Origin: Symsagittifera roscoffensis
Lineage: Eukaryota; Xenacoelomorpha; Acoela; Convolutidae
Direction: 5' to 3'
Length of the DNA stretch: 64,000 nucleotides
NCBI RefSeq assembly: GCF_963678635.1
Contig: NC_087069.1
Coordinates: 14,174,660-14,238,659, forward strand
Of this stretch, positions 23,500 to 35,800 are shown piece by piece. Within the stretch, counting starts at the first letter, position 1. Each line of letters starts with the position of its first letter. The notes under the pieces were generated by a model, which had not been told where the DNA came from, searched no databases, and saw nothing but the letters and a program-made list of their open reading frames with translations. A program made the translations under genes and the position numbers.

Positions 23500-24638
23500 A
23501 AAAAATTGTCGAAACTCGAGAGGGTTTCTTTCTGAGCTGAAGTGGCAAACAAAGTAGGTATCAAAATAATGTTTAAAGTTGTAAAGGGACACGACCTTTT
23601 CGCAGACTGAGTTTTAACAAAAAACTAAAATATGAGGCTTTTACCTGACGTGATAAGCAAATTTGATTAAAATACGTGATGACTGCCGTTTAGTATGTTG
23701 AACGCAAACAAAAGTGTTATGGTTTTTTTTCCATTCTCCACTAATTTTTTTAAGCAATTTTAATTGAATAAAAGTATTGTGCTTTGTTGAATGGTCGTTC
23801 TAGTAGAAGGCTATTTTGGTTTTAGAAAAAATAGCCCCAATTGTAAACACTCTTTCGTTACCTATACTCTTTCGCACTTCAGCTAAGAATTTCCCATAAT
23901 TGTTGACTAAATCCTAAGTTTTCTGATTCTGCGCGTTTTGCGTTTTTTAAATCAGAAAACTCAAAAAGAAAATTAAAAAAGCATGCATAACAACCCAGTG
24001 AAAGAAGTATAGGCAGTGAAATGTTTGCTCTATGAAACGCCACAAAACTTTTATCGCAAAAAATCTAACGCAAAAGTATGGATTTGTGAACACTGAAATA
24101 GTAACGGGTCCCAACCACGTATTTTTTTCCGCTTGTTCCAATTGCCATTTTTCAGCGAACTGGTTGAAACAGAACTAATTTTAGTCAAATGGGTCAAAAA
24201 ATGACTCGAAGTTCAGAATCTGTTGAAAAGGATGTATACACTACAAAGCTTCACAGTATTTTTTTTACTTGTCTTAGACTATTAGAATTGATGGTATTTA
24301 AAAAAATTAATTTTTTAAATTTTTATAGGGTAGCGGAAAATTTATTTAAGCAGGGGTCAAGGCAAGCAATTTATCTGTCAACTGACTGAGCCCAAACTCA
24401 GCTTATATCTGCTATCTCGACGTGCCCTCCATTTTTCCGAACCTTCCCAAATAGTCAATTTTTGTTCGGTGAGCGACCGAAGCAAAAATTTTGTCAGCGT
24501 GCGTTGTAACAAATACAACTTGACTGTGACTGACTTAGAAAACCCAATTCCACAGAGATCCACCGAAATACACTTTTGTTAAAGAAATAAGTCAATCGAG
24601 GAGATACATGTGTTTAAAAAGATTAGAGATTATAAGTA
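23500..24638. other. noncoding stretch
   Basis: No gene recognised. The longest frames (61-66 codons) have no domain. Confidence 0.35.
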
Positions 24639-25155
24639 AAACAAGACTACTCGTATCAGGGCGAAGCCCTGAAAGTTCCGACTGCCTTTTAAGGTTTTTT
24701 GGAGCAGTAATAACATTAAAAAATTAAATGTAAGAAAAAATAAATTAAAATTTGAATTTTTTGTGAAAATCATCACCCCACACGCCATACAAAGTATAAA
24801 AGGATAGATTTCGCTCCGTGTAACAAATCAATTATGGTAAATAAGCTTGTTTCAACCAATTTGGAACGATTTTAAGACGGATTAATTCTCCGCTCACGCG
24901 TTAAATGTGCGAAATATATATCGCGCGTTAATTGTCCCAAATTGGCCAAAATGGCAACCTTTAAACCCCCATAAATTTACGAGAAATGATCACAGGTGAA
25001 ATGTTTTTTCAAATTTGAGCTCAGGACAACAAAACCTTTTGAATGATATTAAAAAAATTCCGTCAAAAATGGTTAGTTAAAAAGTCAAAATTTGTCTGAA
25101 GAAAAACAAACCCACCCCGAGCACAAATATTCCGTTACTTTCGTATCGCAGTCTT
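24639..25155 (-). mobile_element. dominant repeat family, full body with truncated 5' end
   Basis: Minus-strand copy from ACAAGACTACTCGTATCAGG and the perfect hairpin AGGGCGAAGCCCT to the ATTCCGTTACTTTCGTATCG block. Its last ~12 bases are replaced by GCAGTCTTGTT, the 3' terminus of a copy in the opposite orientation. Confidence 0.85.
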
Positions 25156-25437
25156 GTTTAAAATATATGATTGAGTAAAAACGCTTTTTCTTTTAAATGA
25201 AAAACTCAACATTCGCGCCTGTTACAAGCTATGGTGGTTCAAGTTACAACTTCAAAGTAAATGAATAGATTATTTACATGTTGTTTTTTGTACCTTAAAT
25301 CCGTCGCCTTTTTAGTGGGATAGTAAAAAAAAGATCCAAACTTCAAAAAAAAATGATTGAGTAATTAATAACAAGATATTGTTTCTCTGACGTTGAGTAT
25401 ATTTAACAAAACCCATTTTATTTATTTAACTTGTTTA
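25156..25437. other. spacer between two element copies
   Basis: Begins with a stray 3' terminus (CAGTCTTGTT). The rest is AT-rich with no feature. Confidence 0.4.
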
Positions 25438-25966
25438 TTGTTTCGACTTTCGATACGAAAGTAACGGAATATTTGTGCTCGGGGTGTGTTTTTTTTTCAG
25501 ACAAATTTCGACTTTTTAACTAGCCATTTTGACGGAATTTTTTAATGTCATTCGAAAGCTATTGTTGTCCTGAGCTCAAATTTGAAAAGATATTTCACTT
25601 GTGATCATTTTTCGTAAAATTATGGGGGTTTAAAGATTGCCATTTCGGCCAATTTGGGACAATTAACGCGCAATATAGTTCGCGCTATTAACGCGTAAGC
25701 GGAGATTTAATCCGTCTTATAAATCGTTCCAAATTGGTTGAACGAAGCTTATTTGCCATAATTGATATGTTACAAGGAGCGAAATCTATTCTTTTGCGCT
25801 TTATATGGCGTGTGGGGGGATAATTTTCATTAAGAGTTCAAACTTTAGAAAAAAAGTTTTCTTTCTTTTTATTTTATAACATTCATTTTTTTTTGTTTTT
25901 ACTGCTCCATAAAACCTTAAAAGGCAGTCGGAACATTCAGGGCTTCGCCCTGATACGAGCAGTCTT
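25438..25966 (+). mobile_element. dominant repeat family, best-preserved plus-strand copy
   Basis: In order: TTGTTTCGACTTTCGATACG; CGGAATATTTGTGCTCGGGG; GACAAATTTCGACTTTTTAAC; palindromic core CGCGCTATTAACGCGTAAGC; TATATGGCGTGTGGGGGGAT; AGGCAGTCGGAACATTCAGG; hairpin AGGGCTTCGCCCT; and terminal GATACGAGCAGTCTTG. It has no open frame of note, so it is non-autonomous. Confidence 0.92.
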
Positions 25967-26830
25967 GTCATTTTTCGATTTTAGTTGCGAGCTCCAAATT
26001 ACGATCACTCTCTTAGGTTGGAAAGGAACTCTCGATTAAGGCTCGTTTTTTTTTTCATTTTTTTTTCGGCCAGTTTTAACTGTTTGTCCGGCCAGCTTAG
26101 CTTTGATTGATAATAAATACATTTTCAAGCCACAAACTAATAAGCATTCATTTTACAAAATAGTACATTGTTTGCAATTAAGCTCCGCTTTCAAGGAAAA
26201 GTTCCTCAAGGAATGTTTGCAAAGGTTCAAGTATGATATCATATTGAAACTTTTTTGGTCGTGATTCGGATTCCACTGGGAGCTTCTACCTCCCAACTTT
26301 ATTTACACTAAGTTTTTAACGATATTGATCATCTTTTTTCTAGTTACCGCTTTCTTTGCTTTTTTCACATAACTCAATCGCATTTTTAAGATACAATTAA
26401 TAGGAAATTGAGACTGCAAAAATGCTTTTTTTGAAAAAAAAATTAACTTTTTATCTTAAACCAATTTCGTCGACACATTCTGTCCAACTTGCGAAGGAAC
26501 CGGCTCTCCTTGTTCAACTTTATATTCGATTCGACTTTTTGTTTCGTCTTTGAGTGGAAGTAAAAACTTCTTCACCAGGGAATTTTGCGCAAGTTTTTAC
26601 AATCGTTTTGAACGCCTCTGTCGAAATTTGAATCGCATACTTTGACCTGGGAAACTTCACAGGGGCAATTTTTCTGTATGAGGGAAACCTTTTTGAACAA
26701 GTTCAGACGAACGCAAAATTTACTTATTTTGTACAATTAAATTCACAAATCAATTTATCATTTTCTTGGAATGTGACCAACTACAACTAAAGCATTAATC
26801 TTTGAAACAAATTCAAAATAGACAAAAAAT
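25967..26830. other. downstream region of the Rab gene
   Basis: No gene recognised. The 3' UTR of the minus-strand Rab gene should occupy the right part of this stretch; I see no unmistakable polyadenylation signal. Confidence 0.4.
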
Positions 26831-29800
26831 CTAGTTTTTTATACAACACTTTTTCTTTTTTCCGGGCGACACAACATCGGGTTTATTTTGGGAAAACTTC
26901 TTGAATGTCGACTCAGGAAAGGCAATTCGGTCCTCCTCTCTGAGGATAAGTCGTGACGTGAATTGCGTCATGCATTGCGTAACATTTTGTCCATTTCGTG
27001 AGCTGACTTCGGTGAAGGAGAAATCTGATTGGTTGCCGAGAGTGGCTTTAACTAATTCAGCATCTAGCTCCAGCTGAAAAATAGGATTTTAAGCCAAAAA
27101 CACATTTGAATAGATATTCGGGCTATTCTACAGTTTCTCCCCACCAGATAAATGAACCATTTTTACGGGGCAACTAATAGTTTTATACCAAGTTTTCTAT
27201 GAGACAAATTATGTTGAAAAATGTAAAAAAAAAATTTTAAGAAAATAAAAAAGCGCTGTGTGAGGGGGAAGGGGTGGGGACGGTAGAAGAGCCGATATGG
27301 AAATTGAGGAATTCCAACATGTTTATAATTCTATTTAGGCAAAATAGAAGAACAGTAATTTGCATGATTTGACAAAGTTGACCGTGCAAATGATTTTCAA
27401 GACAATTCTTAAAACCGATCAAACTCGAGTGAAAAGTATTGGTTTTCATTATTTTTTTAAATAATAAGAAAGCTGTAAATCAATTTATTTCGCCAGCAGT
27501 AATATTATTCGAAACAAACAATTTCACGAGATTTGCATGTAAACGCTGAACAACAACTGAATTAATCTGAAAAAGCTTGAAATACCTGGCAAGAGGAATG
27601 GTCCTAAATAATAATAAACAAATAATTAAATAATCCAATACCCCTCCTCGTTTGAGTTTTTAAAAAAATGGAATACGAATTACGAAAGCAACGAATCCCA
27701 ATTTTACCAAGTGCCAAAATTGCATAAGCTTAACTGTTGGATTTTAGACCTCTATAGTGTTTGGAATTCTTTCATAGAAACCCGTGAGGCGACAATTCGT
27801 TGCAAGCGACGATTGGTTGCAAGCAACTAATCGCAGCATTTTTAAAAGGCGACAATTCGCACCAAGCGTCAATTCGTAGCAAGATTACGTCAATTACTTT
27901 GAATCAACTTGGGTTGGAACTATCCTCCGAGGACGCAGAGGGATTGGGCAATTCCTTATTTCACTCTGGAACCAGTTCAAAAAACAAAAAATGGAAAGCA
28001 GAAAACCAACAATTTGGTAGAGGGATGGCATAGGGCCTTCCAGATGGGGATGGGGTGTGCTCACCCCACCATTCACAAATTTATCCAGTTCCTGAGAACA
28101 GAACAAAGTCTGTCGGAGAATGAACTGGAAAGAATAATTGCCGGAGAAAGTGCGGCCAAGGTGCAAAATACGGAAAAAAGTCAGACCGTATTAGTTGAAA
28201 TCTTTAAACATTATACTAACAATAATATTCTCAAGCAACTTGAGAGCCTCTCATTCAATTTCGATTTTTATTTTCTTTGTTCTATAATTTAACCCTTTCA
28301 TCTAATTTCTTTTGATCTGATCAAAAATTTTACCGCAACTAATTGTCGCTTGCTACGAGTCGTCGCGTGCTGCAAATAGTCGCTTTTTACATATGCTACG
28401 AATGGTTCGCTTGCAGAGTAAAACCTTCCAATTTTTGCCAGGGGCCATCCAAGAAACTTTCAGGGATGTCTAAGATTTTTTTTCTGACAATTGTTGAAAA
28501 AATATATTTTCAATCTACATTTCTCAGAATAGAATAGAATCTAAGCTTTGCACCCTCGGTCAAGCTAGCATAAAATCAAGATAGATAAAATCTCACAGGT
28601 GTGAGGTCAGCCTTGTTGCCCACTATCATTAGGCAGACGTCTCCAGGGGCGAATCCAGTGACGTCCTCCATCCATGTCTTCAGACTGTAGAAAGACTCTG
28701 GCCTCGTGACGTCATACATCAGAATCACTCCGTCCGCTTTTCTGAAAGTTTTTAAAAACTGAAATTTTTGGATCAAATTGTTTTTTTTAATCTTCAGCAT
28801 GCTATGGTTTAACCCAAAAAAAGTTTTTTCCGGAGAAAACGCTAGCTTTCAAGTTTCGAAATAAGAAATCGTTTGCCAAAAACAGTTGTCGAAAAAGTTT
28901 GTTCGATGCCGATATCGTTTTTTTTGAATTCAATATGCAATCAGCACTGGCCAATCTAAAAAAATTGGGTACACATCGCTGATCTGTAGTTTCTTTTTCA
29001 AAAAAATGGTTTTAAAAAGTTTAGTTTTGTGAAGGTTTTCAGATTTTTCAAGTATTTAGATCTGTGCATCCCATCTCAAAAGTAGCTCGTTTAATGGCCT
29101 GAAATTATCTGTCAAAAATAAAGCGACCATACTGTGTTTTCATTATCACTTTTGTTCCTTATTTATCATAACTTCCAGCGTAATTACTTTTTTACAGAAT
29201 TGGATACTTAAAATAATTCAGTGTGAGTGATTGGCAATGATTAAACAACATATAAGTAAAGTTGATATTTCATTATTTACTATATTTTTCAAGTTAACTT
29301 TTTCAACACAGAGGTGAAGCTACAATTCACAATCACCTCTAAAAAAACCACAAAAAGGGCTCTAAAAAGGAATTAAGTATAGAAAATGCAAAAACAAGTC
29401 TGAAAAAATTTTCACCATGAGCCGGAATCGAACCCTTAATGTCCTCTCATCAACTCCATGTTCTCTTGAAGATATCAAATCACTAGCCATCAATAAAACA
29501 GGTAAACACATGCTACTAATGTCCCACTGCTAAAGCCAATAATACTATGCAGCAAAAGTGTTTACAAAATTGAACACTTTTTATGCTAATTGGTTTAGAG
29601 AAAAACTGGACTCGAATTGTAACACAATGCTTGCAAGATCGCTTTTGTAATTACTTAATTACAATTTTATGCAATTTGCTTGCGAGATTGCTTGTATAAT
29701 TACAATTTTATATAATCAATTAGGGGATTTTTATCAGTCTCATACGTAGCCTAGGAAATTAGACGAAAAGCAAATTCGACGTGACCAACAAAAACGAATT

Positions 29801-32800
29801 TAGACGTCGATGCAAAATTACAAATAAGGGAAATTAGGCGTAATTGTATTGTTCGTGTCTAAAATTTGTTTACCGACTACAATTAACTTTCGTTCAGCTT
29901 TCTTAAATGCAGATCAACTTTTCACATGCCGCAATTGTATAATTTATTCATTTCAAAAATGTTTTATAATCTTGAAATTAACATTTTATAAATCAATTGA
30001 GATAAATATTTTGATATGCAATGAGAGCATATATTATTTTTGTAATTATGAAAACTTGTTTTAAGCAAAAAAAATTTGTTAGCCCTTTGCTTTCCGTCTA
30101 AAATGCTAGTTTTGCGTATTTAACGTCTAAATTCTAATTTACCGTCTAAATGCTAATTTAACGTCTAAATTAGTTTTTGTTGGTCACGTCTAAGTTGCTT
30201 ATCGTCTAATTTCCTAACCCCCGTCTCAGACTACCAGAACAAAAGATTAACAAGACTGCTCGTATCAGGGCGAAGCCCTGAATGTTCCGACTGCCTTTTA
30301 GGGTTTATGGAGCAGTAGTAACATAAAAAAATTAAATGTAATGAAATAAAAATGAAAAAAAATTCTAAAATTTGAAACTTTTTGATGAAATCATCCCCCC
30401 CACACGCCTTATAAACAACAAAAAAATAGATTTCGCTCATTGTAACAAATAAATTATGGCAAATACGCTTCTTTCATTCAATTTGGAACGATTTCTAAGA
30501 CGGATTAAATCTCCGCTTACGCGTTAATAGCGCGAAATATATCGCGCGTTAATTGTCCCAAATTGGCCAAAATGGCACTCTTTAAACCCCCATAACTAAA
30601 CGAAAAACAATCACAGGTAAAATATCTTTTCAAATTTAAGCTCAGGACAACAATAGCTTTCGAATGATGTGAAAAAATCCCGTCAAAAATGGCCAGTAAA
30701 GAAGTCGAAATTTGTCTGAAGAAAAAACCCACCGCGAGCACAAATATTCCGTTACTTTCGTTACGAAAGTCGGAACAATCAATTGCATTAATACTTTGTT
30801 TTACAAAATCATAATATTTTAAAAAAATTATTATCGTGATTTTTTTAAATTACTATTAGTAACTTTAACTGATTGAGCTTACCTGAAGTAGTTCCTGGTG
30901 AGTGCCCTGAACTTCTCCTGGCCACAAGTGTCCCACAGCTGCAGAGTGCAGGGGGTGTTCCTGACCATGACACTCTTCAGCAGGAAGTCAATTCCCACTG
31001 TGGAGGGGAGTCTGTCTTGGAACTGATCGCAGTGGAATCGCTGGATGAAGGAAGTCTTACCCACACACGTGTCGCCTGGAAAGTCAAGCTGAACAAATAA
31101 CGGATCTCTTTAACTATATCCCCCATATCGCAAAAAGGGGGAGGGTTTCGTTACTAGGAATAAAGTTCTGATATGCTTAACCGTTGATTTGTTTCTTTAT
31201 AGAGGGATATTCGTTACTAGGTACCCGAGGGGGGATATAGTTAAAAATCAAAGCTGAAGAAATAACGGATCTCTTCAACTATATCCCTCATTTTGCAAAA
31301 AGGGGGAGGGTATTCGTTATTAGGTATAAGTTCTGATATAATTAACCGTAGATTTATTTCTTTATAGAGGTATATTCGTTACTAGGTACCCGAGGGGGGA
31401 TATAGTTAAAAATCAAAGCTGAAGAAATAACGGATCTCTTCAACTATATCCCCCATTTTGCAAAAAGGGGGGTTTCGTTACTAGGAATAAAGTTCTGATG
31501 TGCTTAACCGTTGATTTATTTCTTTATAGAGGGATATTCGTTACTAGGTACCCGAGGGGGGATATAGTTAAAAATCAAAGCTGAAGAAATAACGGATCTC
31601 TTCAACTATATCCCCCATTTTGCAAAAAGGGGGGTTTCGTTACTAGGAATAAAGTTCTGATGTGCTTAACCGTTGATTTATTTCTTTATAGAGGGATATT
31701 CGTTACTAGGTACCCGAGGGGGGATATAGTTAAAAATCAAAGCTGAAGAAATAACGGATCTCTTCAACTATATCCCCCATTTTGCAAAAAGGGGGGTTTC
31801 GTTACTAGGAATAAAGTTCTGATGTGCTTAACCGTTGATTTGTTTCTTTATAGAGGTATATTCGTTACTAGGTACCCGAGGGGGGATATAGTTAAAAATC
31901 AAAGCTGAAGAAATAACGGATCTCTTCAACTATATCCCCCATTTTGCAAAAAGGGGGAAGGTTTCGTTACTAGGAATAAAGTTCTGATATGCTTACTGTT
32001 GATTTATTTCTTTATAGAAGGATATTCTTTTTTAGGTACCCGAGGGGGGGGGGATAGTTAAAAAGATCGAAAATAACCAATGAATACAAAATACTAAATT
32101 GTTTTCAGGCAGGAAAAAAAACAAAAGTTCACGAAATGACACTCCAGTAAATTTTTAACTGCCAAATAATCTTAAAGAAAAATAAGCAATTCTAACACAA
32201 AGAAACAAAAAAAGCGGTCGAAGCAAAAATTTTTTTTAGAGAAAATCATCTCATAGGGTAAAAAAAGAAAAGCTCACCCAAGAACACGACTTTGAACACT
32301 TTCTCATTGGGTGTATTTGTGTAGAGATTAGTAGTGGATTCGGCCTCTCTGATATGTTCATTTACTGCGTGGCTGATGCCCCCAACTGAGTCTAGACTGA
32401 TTGTCGAACTCTTTGACCCCCGTGACCTTTGACCCAAAAGTTCAAAGCAGACTCAATTGACCGCCAGAAACAATTTAAACGCGGAAGACTCAATGATATC
32501 TTCAATTTATATATTTTCAGAGTAAACTATGTTTCTATTTACAGCATGCTGTGTTTTATAACTGATTTTTTTTTCAATATATATTTTTGGAGGAAAAAGA
32601 TTTTTTTTGCAATTTTTTAGGAAAAAAAAGAGTACTCTGAAAGTCAAACGTTCATGTACTCAAGAATTTTTTTCATTTTTCGGTCAAGTAAGTCCGCTGT
32701 TTTATATCTGAAGGTGACCTTGACCTTGATCTGGAAAAAGAGTCTGAGTGTGATGTGTCATCAGTGTCCACTGCCGGCTTGCTCTTCGGGTCCAGAACCC

Positions 32801-35800
32801 AAAACTCATCCTCTTCTGGAAAAAAAATAATCTTCATTTTTGAAAGAATCAAATCTCAGTATTTTACTCATGAAAATCTAATCAAAACATATTTTTGCTG
32901 CTTTTTTCAAGAAAACAATTGTGATTAACACTTTTTAAAATACAGTAAATCAATACTTTAGAACTTAGAAAAACTATTTATGAATTTAGACATTTAGATT
33001 TTCGAATTGAAAAAAGTATGAGATTCGATTGGTTTACATTGACAAAAATAATGCCGGGGACAAAATATTTACCCGATTGACTCGTTGTTGGTAATAATAT
33101 CCCCTCCACGCCATGAATATCAATCCCACCCCCTCCACCCCCAATCACCCCCTCGTCCATCACACCACTTGCACTGCCCCCCGGAGGTGTCATCTCATCC
33201 ACACCATGGGGGACAGTTGTCACTCCTCTGTGGGGTCCAGACTGTATCCAGTATGACTTGAATGCCTCCAGTTCGTCCCTTTCCTCTTTTAATCTCGCTC
33301 TCTCTCGTTCCAGTTCCTGAATTTGTTCCAGAAGTGAAGATCTGTCTTCTTCGGCTTCTGAAGAACAGAAGAAAAGCATAAAAATTTACTATTTTACAAA
33401 TTTGGTTTTCTAAAACCTGGTGTACTGGACTTCAGACGTTTTTAATGTTAACCAAACGGTGAAAAAAAGCCAGAGATGTCGAAGTCTAGAGGTTTCTTAA
33501 TTGTCGCATGAGATTACAGTGTTAAATTTTGACGAGAAATATTGTATTTTCAGTTTGTGTCTAAATGTACAAGAGACTATATAATTTTATTCTGAAACAA
33601 AAAACAGCATTTTTTGATGTTGTTTGCATTTTCAAACATGTCATCAATTAAATCAATATTCTTAACGACTCATGGTATGAAAATTTTCTATCGTTGACGA
33701 ATTGTTGAGAACATTTCAACAATTTTTTATAACACTCTTCATCGTCTTTACAAGATTTTGTCAAAGGACTTTTCAAGAAACAAACAATTTTCAAAATTTT
33801 TCAAAGAAATTTTTTTTTAATTTCAAGTAAATTTTGATCTTTGGACACAAAGATATGATAGATTCCGTAATAGCAGAACCAGCAGTTGTTCTATTGTAAA
33901 AATCATATTTCATAAATGTGAGAGTTTTCAAAAGGAGACAATTTCAGAGTGGAAATTAAAGAATCGGTTCAATTTGAGCCTGACCTTGGGTGAACTCCTC
34001 GATTGTCTTTTCCCTCTCCTTCAACTCTTCCATCTGTTCGGCCTTGATGGCACTGGCCACATTCTTGGACATGTGTAACTCATCCTTTGTCACACTCAGA
34101 CTCTCCTCCAAGTATCTGAAAAAAAAACAGTTAAACTTCTCGAGCCAGTGGCAGCGGTTCGAGCCTCAACCGGGATTTAAAATTTCAGAGATTTTTAAAT
34201 GGTTTAAGAATTAAACAGATAGACGGCTGCTGCTATGTTGTCTTTCAAAAAAAATTACGGCACCAATTATTGGCCGCTCAATCTCAAATTTTTATAGTTT
34301 TCTTAAAATTTAAAAAGTACTCAAAAGCGCTAATTTCTTCAAAAAAGTGACTGCTGCACAGAACATTTAGCTTAAAATAGTCGCCTAAAACAGCTAATGA
34401 AATTTCGAAGATTTTGGTGGCCTTAAGATAAAGAAAACTTTTTGCGCACGCGTAAATAAAAAAAAATTAAAAAATTGCAAGGTGCTGCGCAATATTTGGA
34501 ATAGTTATTGGCCTAATATCAATTTGCAGCCAGATAAAACTGGCTGAATACGCTACGACCTTATAGATAATTATGGGAGTAAATCTTCATACTATTTAGA
34601 TCGTTTTATATTAATGTTCATTCATGCTATCCTTTTTGAACTTTTATTACAATTGTATTTTTAAGACAATTTACCCACAAAAGAAAGGACCAACAGAACA
34701 GCTGTTATGCCCTGTTGAAAAACTGCAGTGCTATTTTTTTTTGTTCTGGACCGAGTAATAATCACGGATCCTGGTGGGAAACTTAGGAAACTAAGTACGA
34801 TATGTTAGAAAACTTAGTGCGACTAACGTAGATAAATCTACTTTTTTCAGTATATAATTTCAATATTTGTCTTCATCTATTTAAAAGCGTCATATGATAC
34901 TATTTATTGTTTAGGAAGTCCCATGGAGAACACTTCATTAAACTTGTGCGTAGTATTTGCTTATAGTATAAGGAACCAATTATGAAATTTAAGATGGTAT
35001 TTTTCATCTGGTTTCTTTAATAGTGTGCAGGTATAACAACTTTTCATATCTTTTAATGAGTCAAGAAACTTATTTTATTGCATTTTTTTTCAACTTGGCA
35101 TTTATGTTAAAATATATATCAGGAAATTAAGGTTTAAAATTGAAATAATTCTGTTTTTTTTTTCCGATATATGAATATAACTGTCCTATTTGACCAATTC
35201 AAATAAATTTTTCCTAGTACAAATGAGAGAAAACTTTAATTCCACTTTAAGTCCCATGCAAACTATTAATTATTTTTAAACATAAATTTTCATTCCAATA
35301 TACGAAGAAAATAAAAGAAATTTGTGCGGGGGGTGGTACTCCAGACAAATTTCGACTTTCTTTTTAACTATCGAATTTTTGTATCAGTCGAAGAATTTTG
35401 CTCCTTTTAGAGCTCAAATTTCAAATTGTATTTACCTGTGATCATATTTAGTAGCACAACGGGGGTTAAAAAAAGGCTAATTTGGGACGATTAGTGCGCA
35501 ATTTTTTTTGAGCTATTAACGCGTAAGCAGAGATTGGATGTTTTGTGAGGTATTAACTCGTTAGCGAATATTGAATCCGTCTTATAAACTATTTCAAAGT
35601 AATTGAAGCGTGCTATTTGGTCTGTATATACAAAGGATATTTTTTTGTACTAATATAGCGTGTGAGAGGATGTTTTCATAAAAATCTGAAAATTTGTTTT
35701 TATGTAACTTCTATTTCTTTGACATTTTCATACATTTTCTTAAGCAAACACTTCTCCACAGAACTAAAAAGGCAATTTCAATTCTCAGGATTTGGCCATG

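Noticed and set aside
29405-29500. Intact tRNA gene on the minus strand
   Set aside because: A good B-box-like segment exists, but the anticodon, D and acceptor arms do not pair; treated as a SINE-like relic.
30517-30741. Minus-strand 74-codon open frame
   Set aside because: It lies inside a dominant-family element copy. The frame is not preserved in other copies (14593, 24639), so it is not a protein.
30873-31100. Plus-strand 75-codon open frame
   Set aside because: Antisense of the Rab P-loop exon (31075-30883).
31080-32060. CRISPR-like array
   Set aside because: There are no unique spacers between repeats; the whole 162-base unit repeats, and this is a metazoan intron.
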